Source of the DNA: Amoebophrya sp. A120
Taxonomy: Eukaryota; Sar; Dinophyceae; Syndiniales; Amoebophryaceae
DNA: 64,000 bases
NCBI GenBank assembly: GCA_905178155.1
Contig: CAJINV010000026.1
Span: forward strand, 266,289-330,288
Direction: 5' to 3'
The first letter of the stretch is position 1. Each line of letters starts with the position of its first letter. This document shows positions 58,790 to 64,000 of this stretch, piece after piece. Both the position numbers and the translations under genes were made by a program. The notes below the pieces were generated by a model. The model was not told the DNA's origin. It saw only the letters and a program-made list of their open reading frames with translations, and did not search any database.

Positions 58790-61700
58790 ACTTCTGAAAT
58801 AGAGTACTTAAAACATGTTGTCCCTGAAGGGGTCATGTAGGAGGCGAATGTTCTGTCCTTTCTTTTTGGTGCGAAACTGTAGTTGCGCTTGCGCACACAA
58901 ACAAGCATGATAATGGCAAAAGAAGAGTACGAAACATGTCACGGTCGTCGAAGGTCTGGAAACCGTCTTGGGCCGCTGGGGACGTAGCTGCGAAGACTTC
59001 CTCGGTCTTGTGGAGATGAAAGGACGGCCGATTGCTGCCCATCGCAGCGGCTCCTCCGTGGTTCTTATGGAAACAAAATATGGACCTGCTCTAACCGGGT
59101 TTGCAATGCCTCTCGACGCATTGCTAGAGAAATGAAAAACGCCACTTGCGCCATGATATACGACGGCGCTGCGGCTTTGTGCAAGTTCGTGAACTTGCTG
59201 CGTAAATCGGAAAATAGGTTGCGCCAAGACTGCAAAGTGGCATTGGGTCGAGAGCGTCGTATTTTGCGCCTGTGATAGCGGAAGGTCGTACGACGGGACA
59301 TGTCGTTGTTGCCGTGCAAGCCATTATCTGTGGTCCGGGGAAGCACATCGCTCCGGGTCTCCGACTCCGACGGGATGCAACCTGTTATAGGGTTTTGACA
59401 TGGTAGTGTCCAGTCATATAGTGTGGTGATGTGATACGCAATTGGTAAATATACACGCAAATCATGAACTTCATGCACTTTTTTGTATCCGAGCGATTTT
59501 CAGAGGGCCTCATCAATACCACCGAGCGCCGACGGTACGTTCGGCTCCACCACTTTTTGCCGTTGCTCTTGGTACGTAGCATTCGGGTCAATGCGTCTGA
59601 CCCCCCGCGGTCTGCCCGCGGATTGATGATGGTAGGACGCCGTGCCGCGGTCCTGGCGCCGGCTTGCTACGCCGGCCGCAGGAGCAGATTCGTTCCAAAA
59701 CATTCTCTTGGTTGGGCGTGTCCGCTTGTAAAATAAACAATCTGCTCTACTTGTGCTTTCAAGAATTCTAGAATAAATCTCGAATTGCGATTGTGCGGAA
59801 ATCCGTTCTCCACAATTCATTTAGCTTTGCTCTACTATTTCGAAACAACGCTCTTCCCTCAACCTTCCGATGTGTGGGCGCACGTCGACAAGAAAGGTAA
59901 AATAACGCAGCGAAAATGCCTTTGGTAATCGATGTGGAGACATCGTCTCAATCTCAAGTGCAACTCGGTTCGGGCTGAACAATGGAATCGAGCCGACGAG
60001 TCGAGCGGGTTTGTGTTTGGCTGCTTATCAGACCCCGCTTTGTTTTCTTTGCGAGTGCCTGATTTACTTGCAGCTCTAACGGGTCGATCAGTCACTGTCG
60101 ATGTGAGTGTAACAATAGACCAAGCGCAAAATTCCAAGCGAATACGGGAGACGATACGCGCTGGAGCAAGAAAAACCCCTTGCAGAATCAAATGTAACGC
60201 TAGGCCCTTTTTTAGGATAGCATATAAAGGATCAAAATTCCCGATACCTGCTAGGGCAACGGAGCTTGTAGGTGTGTCGAAGTCGGAATACTATACGCAA
60301 AACCTACTGCACGAAAGCCGCGCACTTCGCTACTTACTTTTCTGTGGCTTTGCATTCGAAGTTGCGATCCGCGTGGCGACCCCACGTCACTGGGAAATTC
60401 CTGTCAGCGAGAAACTTTCCTTGCGCTGAGGCTGTCTTCTGTCCAGTGCCTCTTTGTCTTTGCCACCTCAGTCAACGCGCTTTGGTCTAGCAGGCCTGGT
60501 CGGGTAGGAGCTTCCCACATTTTCGTCGCGTCTTCTCGTCCAGATTCGTGCCAGTGATCGATGCACGAAGCCGTTTTTCCAACAGACATCAGCGGAGGCC
60601 CTCACGACGCAGAGTCGCTCGCCACAGCTACCTACTTTTTCCACCAGCAAGCTCGACTGTGCCAGCGGGCCTGGTGTCCAGCTTCCTTGAAGCTTGTCAA
60701 AGCGCGTTCACCCAATGGTCGTCTTCGCGCGACTCTGCAGTCCCCAGCAATAAGAAACTCCTGTCGAAATTTTTCTGACGCCTCGGTATTGTCCAGCATA
60801 CGCTTCATCTCATTTGCCGTTGTTTTTGCGCTACAGGATATGATCGGTCTGCACAAAATGGCGGGCGAAAAGCGCGCCTGACCTTGACAGACGTCTTCTT
60901 TGTTTTCGCTCCACCAGTTCTGCGTCCAGAAGCGGGATTCGAGGTGCCAACGTGGAGATTTTATGGCGCAAAGCTTATATCAACTTCGGCGTCAGAGCCG
61001 GAGCGGCACTCGGGTAGCAGGAGGAACTACGTACAAGCGGCATCCTGTTCTTCGTCACTCATCTTTGTTTTGCGATTCTACTACTCTGATTCGTCGACGA
61101 AAGTAAGCGTACGAAGATGCAGGCGAACAAAGCAAAATGAATTGTGGAATGTGATGGATGAGTTAAAAGCTCAAAACTAGAATAAGAGATCAGCGTCCTC
61201 CTCGTCGTCGTCGATTTTCAGCAAGTACTATTGTGGCAGATCTGAGATCTCGACTTCATATGCGTTTCATGGTTGAGAGTTCTTTGCATCACCAGCCCCA
61301 ACGTTGAGATCCAATTCATTGCGCATTGTGAGTAGGTACATAATATATAAATCGAACTGAACCAGGGAAGCGAAACGGAACCTTCAGACACGAAAAAGCC
61401 AAGATGCAACATAAAAGACGTGAGCCCCTTCGACTTGCGCGGGAGGATTTGCCAGTGGCTTGCGGCCAATCTGCTGCGGGCCCTCACCAGGCCCCCACAT
61501 AGTCGACTGCTCTTCGGATATATAACAAAGTGGCAGAAGGTAGTTTTCGATAACATGTGCATTATGTATTTTTATGTAGCTCCTGTGATTTGTTTCCGTT
61601 TCATCATGGTGCTCCTTGCCAGGTTTTTATTTCAAACAGCCCTTTGCGCTGAATGGCAATTGATCAATTGCATTTATTGTCCACTGGCAGCACGCAGCTC

Positions 61701-62182
61701 GTTCAATGTGTTATCGTAGCCCAAGTTCGTTTATCTATGGATTTCGCTATCGTAGCCCAAATCATTTTTGTGTATATGTGTTCAACTTACTCAATATCAG
61801 CCCTGTACTTGTACATCATCTGTTTTTGTTTTCGTTAGATTTGCTTGGTATTTTTTTCGACGGTAGTTTTTTCTTGTGGCAATAGTAGTACTACATTCGA
61901 AATTTTTCCTCAGTAAAGAAACAAATGAAAATCACCGCGTTGTGTCCCGCACCCCAGTGGCCTCCTTACTGGTTCTGCAGCTATGAAGTGCGTGCGTGTC
62001 GGAGTCGGGGCATGGAAAAGTGCATATCAGCCACTGCGGCCCCTAGCTCTTTACGCCCCACCAGCAGCGTCACAGATACTGCAGCCGACAGCGGCCTACC
62101 GCTTGACTGCGTCCTGGCTCATGACAAATCGAACGACATCTCGTTGTCTCGTCCGCTTCATGCATAAAAGTATTTCTGTATT
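58790..62182. other. Region without a resolved gene
   Basis: Contains several protein-like but unconnected minus-strand stretches: 59042-58936 (MGSNRPSFHLHK..), about 59290-59090 (basic, SWRNLFSDLRSKFTNLHK), 59820-59500 and 60830-60660 (MKRMLDNTEASEKFRQEFL). Plus-strand frames of similar length overlap some of them (59932-60429, 60561-60881). Introners are not evident, so the splice logic used elsewhere cannot settle the models. I do not call genes here. Confidence 0.3.
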
Positions 62183-63893
62183 TCATTTGTACTTCTGCGC
62201 ATCTTCACAGCTCCACAACCTCTCCCAAGACACCGACATAGTTCGCATTCGATAGCTCCGGCGCCTCTTGATGCCCTGCGGGAGCTTCTTGGTCGTCGTG
62301 GTGCCGTTCTTCTCCCCATCCTCAATCGGACTGTCCGAGTTCTCCAGAGACTCCCGGATGTTTTGCACGGCGTCATGGTATATCAAATGTAAAAATGTCT
62401 GGGTCTGGAATGTTGCCGGGTTTGTCATGCATATTTTGCATGATGTCTGTTATGCATGAACTTGCTGAACCTCCCTGATGCCTATTGCGCATGACAAACG
62501 CCCTCCCTGCGTAGCACGAAATGGAGTCCTCTTGCTGGCCATGCAATACAAATCTTTTTGGAATCCAGAGACAGCGTCACAAGTCAGAATCTTCCAGACC
62601 CAGACACTTTTGCATTTGATATGGTAGCGGCCTTTCGTCGTAGTGCTCGCGACGGTGGTGGCGAAGGGGGTAAGTGTATGGGAAGCAAAATGGCTGCCTT
62701 TCTTCACTAAGAGCTGGAGCTGGGCCTGGTCCTTTCTTCATCAACGCAGAACAAGCAGGACTTGGTCCTCTTGCTTTGAGTAAAGCATTGCAATGCAATA
62801 AAGTCCACTCGTGTACTGTAAGGCGAGTCTCTCAGCGTCAACTTCGCATCACCTCCTCCCAGAGCTCGGCTAGGTAGTTCTCATGATGAAAGTCAACTTT
62901 TTTCAACTCCTAGAAGTTCCCATGCTTCCCGCAAAAGTCCACGATGTTCGTTTTGTTGGCGCTGGTCAGGCAGAGTGGACACGAGGAGTTCAGCCCGATG
63001 GTAAAGTTCCCGCACTCTTTGCCGCCGACAGAGGTGCTACTACTGCAGGCGCCATTGGAGGCGGTTCTCGAATGGTTTATCTGTGAAAGGGTTTCAGTCT
63101 AATGAAGAGCGCGCAAAATTGCATGCCACAAATATGCTCGTCCTGCTACGGAAGTATCGAGTCCTGCATTGCAAATTGCTAAAATGTCGACCAGCATTTA
63201 AGTGACGCGCGCGCTTACGTGAGTATGAGCTAAGTGTTGCAAAAGAGCGCAGTTTCTTTTAGTTGTTGCTTGCCACAGAACAAAACTTCTGCTCTAGGAA
63301 GGCCACAGAAAGCATCTAACTACATGCACAGATGAAGAAGATTAGGAGTCAAAGCGTACCATCTCCAGGGACAAGCTCTGCTGCACCTGCGGCATTGTCG
63401 CGCTCGAGAAACAAGTTCGCGGAAGTCCGGTGGTCGGGTCCGTTCCTGCGCCCGCCGCCGTAGCACACGCACCTCCCGGGGCGGTCGAGTTCCCAGCGTA
63501 TCCATCCGGAACCTCGAAACAAATTCGAATGCTGATCAATTGTGTCTGCCGTCTCTGAATAGAAAGCCCAAAGGAGTGCGCGAGGCTTTCCCTCTTAGTT
63601 ACTCAGACGCGCCTCGGCCATGCAGAGAAAGATTCACAAAGGGTTGCCTGATTTGGTTCGAGGCTTCGAATGGATACAGTTTGCGGAACCGCCGCCGCAG
63701 CTTGGATCTGGTCGTAGTACGAAAATGCCACGATCGTCGCGCCGATAACCCCGAGTATGAGTGCGGCGCTGACCAGCCCTGCTACGGTGAGCGGCGTGCA
63801 CCTGCTATCCTCAGCAAAAACTTCTCTGCCCCATAGCCGACTTCGGACCTCTACATAATCACAAAGACAGAAATTGCGGGAGTCACCACGCAT
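62183..63893 (-). CDS. Membrane-anchored Cys-rich protein, unknown; in-frame TAG
   Basis: Model: first exon from about 63893 with a transmembrane segment (VAGLVSAALILGVIGATIVAF); then 63554-63360, 63080-62853, 62731-62622 and 62375-62183. Junctions after 63360 and 62853 are phase 0 GT-AG introns; the last is an introner. The junction between the first two exons is unresolved. The middle is cysteine-rich (CFEVPDGY, ACATAAGAG, CSSST, ECGNF, CPLCLT, FCGKH) with several N-x-S/T sites, fitting an extracellular domain. The C-terminal part is basic (KKLPQGIKRRRSYRMR). A TAG at 62910-62912 lies in frame within exon 63080-62853, which is otherwise open on both sides. No family recognised. Confidence 0.45.
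62381..62621. mobile_element. Introner, family A
   Basis: 241 bp, ends TATCAAATGTAAAAATG / CACTTTTGCATTTGATA, exact duplicate TGGTA at 62376-62380 and 62622-62626. In-frame excision (TAC CA|T GAC). Confidence 0.9.
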
Positions 63894-64000
63894 CACAATT
63901 CATCCTCTGGCTTTTTGTAGTGCAGGTTAGCAAGGAAAGCCGCATCACAAATCCGTCGCCTTATCCTGTTTAAGCATTACAAATGCCAGAACTCGACTGG
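63894..64000. other. Probable introner interior at the window edge
   Basis: Words GCATCACAATTC, GCATCACAAATCC and GCATTACAAATGCCAG are typical of introner interiors in this window. The element ends are not visible, so an introner running out of the window is likely but not proven. Confidence 0.4.

Noticed and set aside
59932-60429. 165-residue plus-strand open frame
   Set aside because: GTG start, no domain, opposite to all other genes, and no way to test splicing here.
1-64000. tRNA, rRNA, CRISPR array or spliced-leader gene
   Set aside because: Looked for cloverleaf-like tRNA ends, conserved rRNA cores, regular spacer repeats and the dinoflagellate leader sequence; none seen. The tRNA-like CCA end at 42358-42374 is the element primer-binding site.

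Overview
The window looks like nuclear DNA of an alveolate of the dinoflagellate lineage, most like the parasitic syndinean Amoebophrya. Three things point there. Genes are cut by many short terminal-inverted-repeat (TIR) introns (introners) of several families. Every gene I can support lies on the minus strand. The recognisable products fit a protist: an IP3-receptor-like channel, a GH3 glucosidase with a small cysteine-rich domain, and secreted cysteine-rich proteins. The organism is an inference; no rRNA or spliced-leader sequence was seen.

Layout (all minus strand). 1-6895: 5' part of an IP3 receptor gene with six internal introners and a seventh at the window edge, one of them swollen by a GC-rich minisatellite. 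9475-12367: a 551-residue secreted cysteine-rich protein. 13176-14888 and 15021-15579: two unknown genes, each with one introner. 16747-22332: a GH3 beta-glucosidase of 1211 residues in nine exons split by eight introners. 24378-46616: a 22.2 kb Copia-type LTR retrotransposon with 4.24 kb LTRs and a 5-bp target duplication. 46622-53694: repeats and GC- or AT-skewed DNA with no convincing gene. 53695-63893: four small genes (a secreted protein, an introner-split unknown, a coiled-coil protein, a membrane-anchored cysteine-rich protein).

The introners are the clearest host-genome signal. At 22 insertions with both ends visible, the element is flanked by a 5-bp direct repeat (exact or with 1-2 mismatches). 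Removing the element plus one repeat copy restores the reading frame each time; summed exon lengths of the complete genes divide exactly by three (99, 131, 476, 551 and 1211 residues). Most ends are not GT-AG. Conventional GT-AG introns occur beside them.

The most novel item is the retrotransposon. It encodes Gag, aspartic protease, integrase, reverse transcriptase and RNase H, but also carries modules not usual for Copia elements. A NADAR-like domain is followed directly by a macro domain (two ADP-ribose-related folds) between Gag and protease. An MDM2-type RING finger protein and several unknown ORFs lie between the 5' LTR and gag. A long acidic coiled-coil ORF lies inside each LTR. Single in-frame stops (TGA, TAA, TAG, TGA) interrupt an otherwise continuous coding frame, and each LTR copy of the accessory ORF has its own frameshift. 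This copy is therefore probably decaying, although stop-codon recoding is a live alternative in this lineage.
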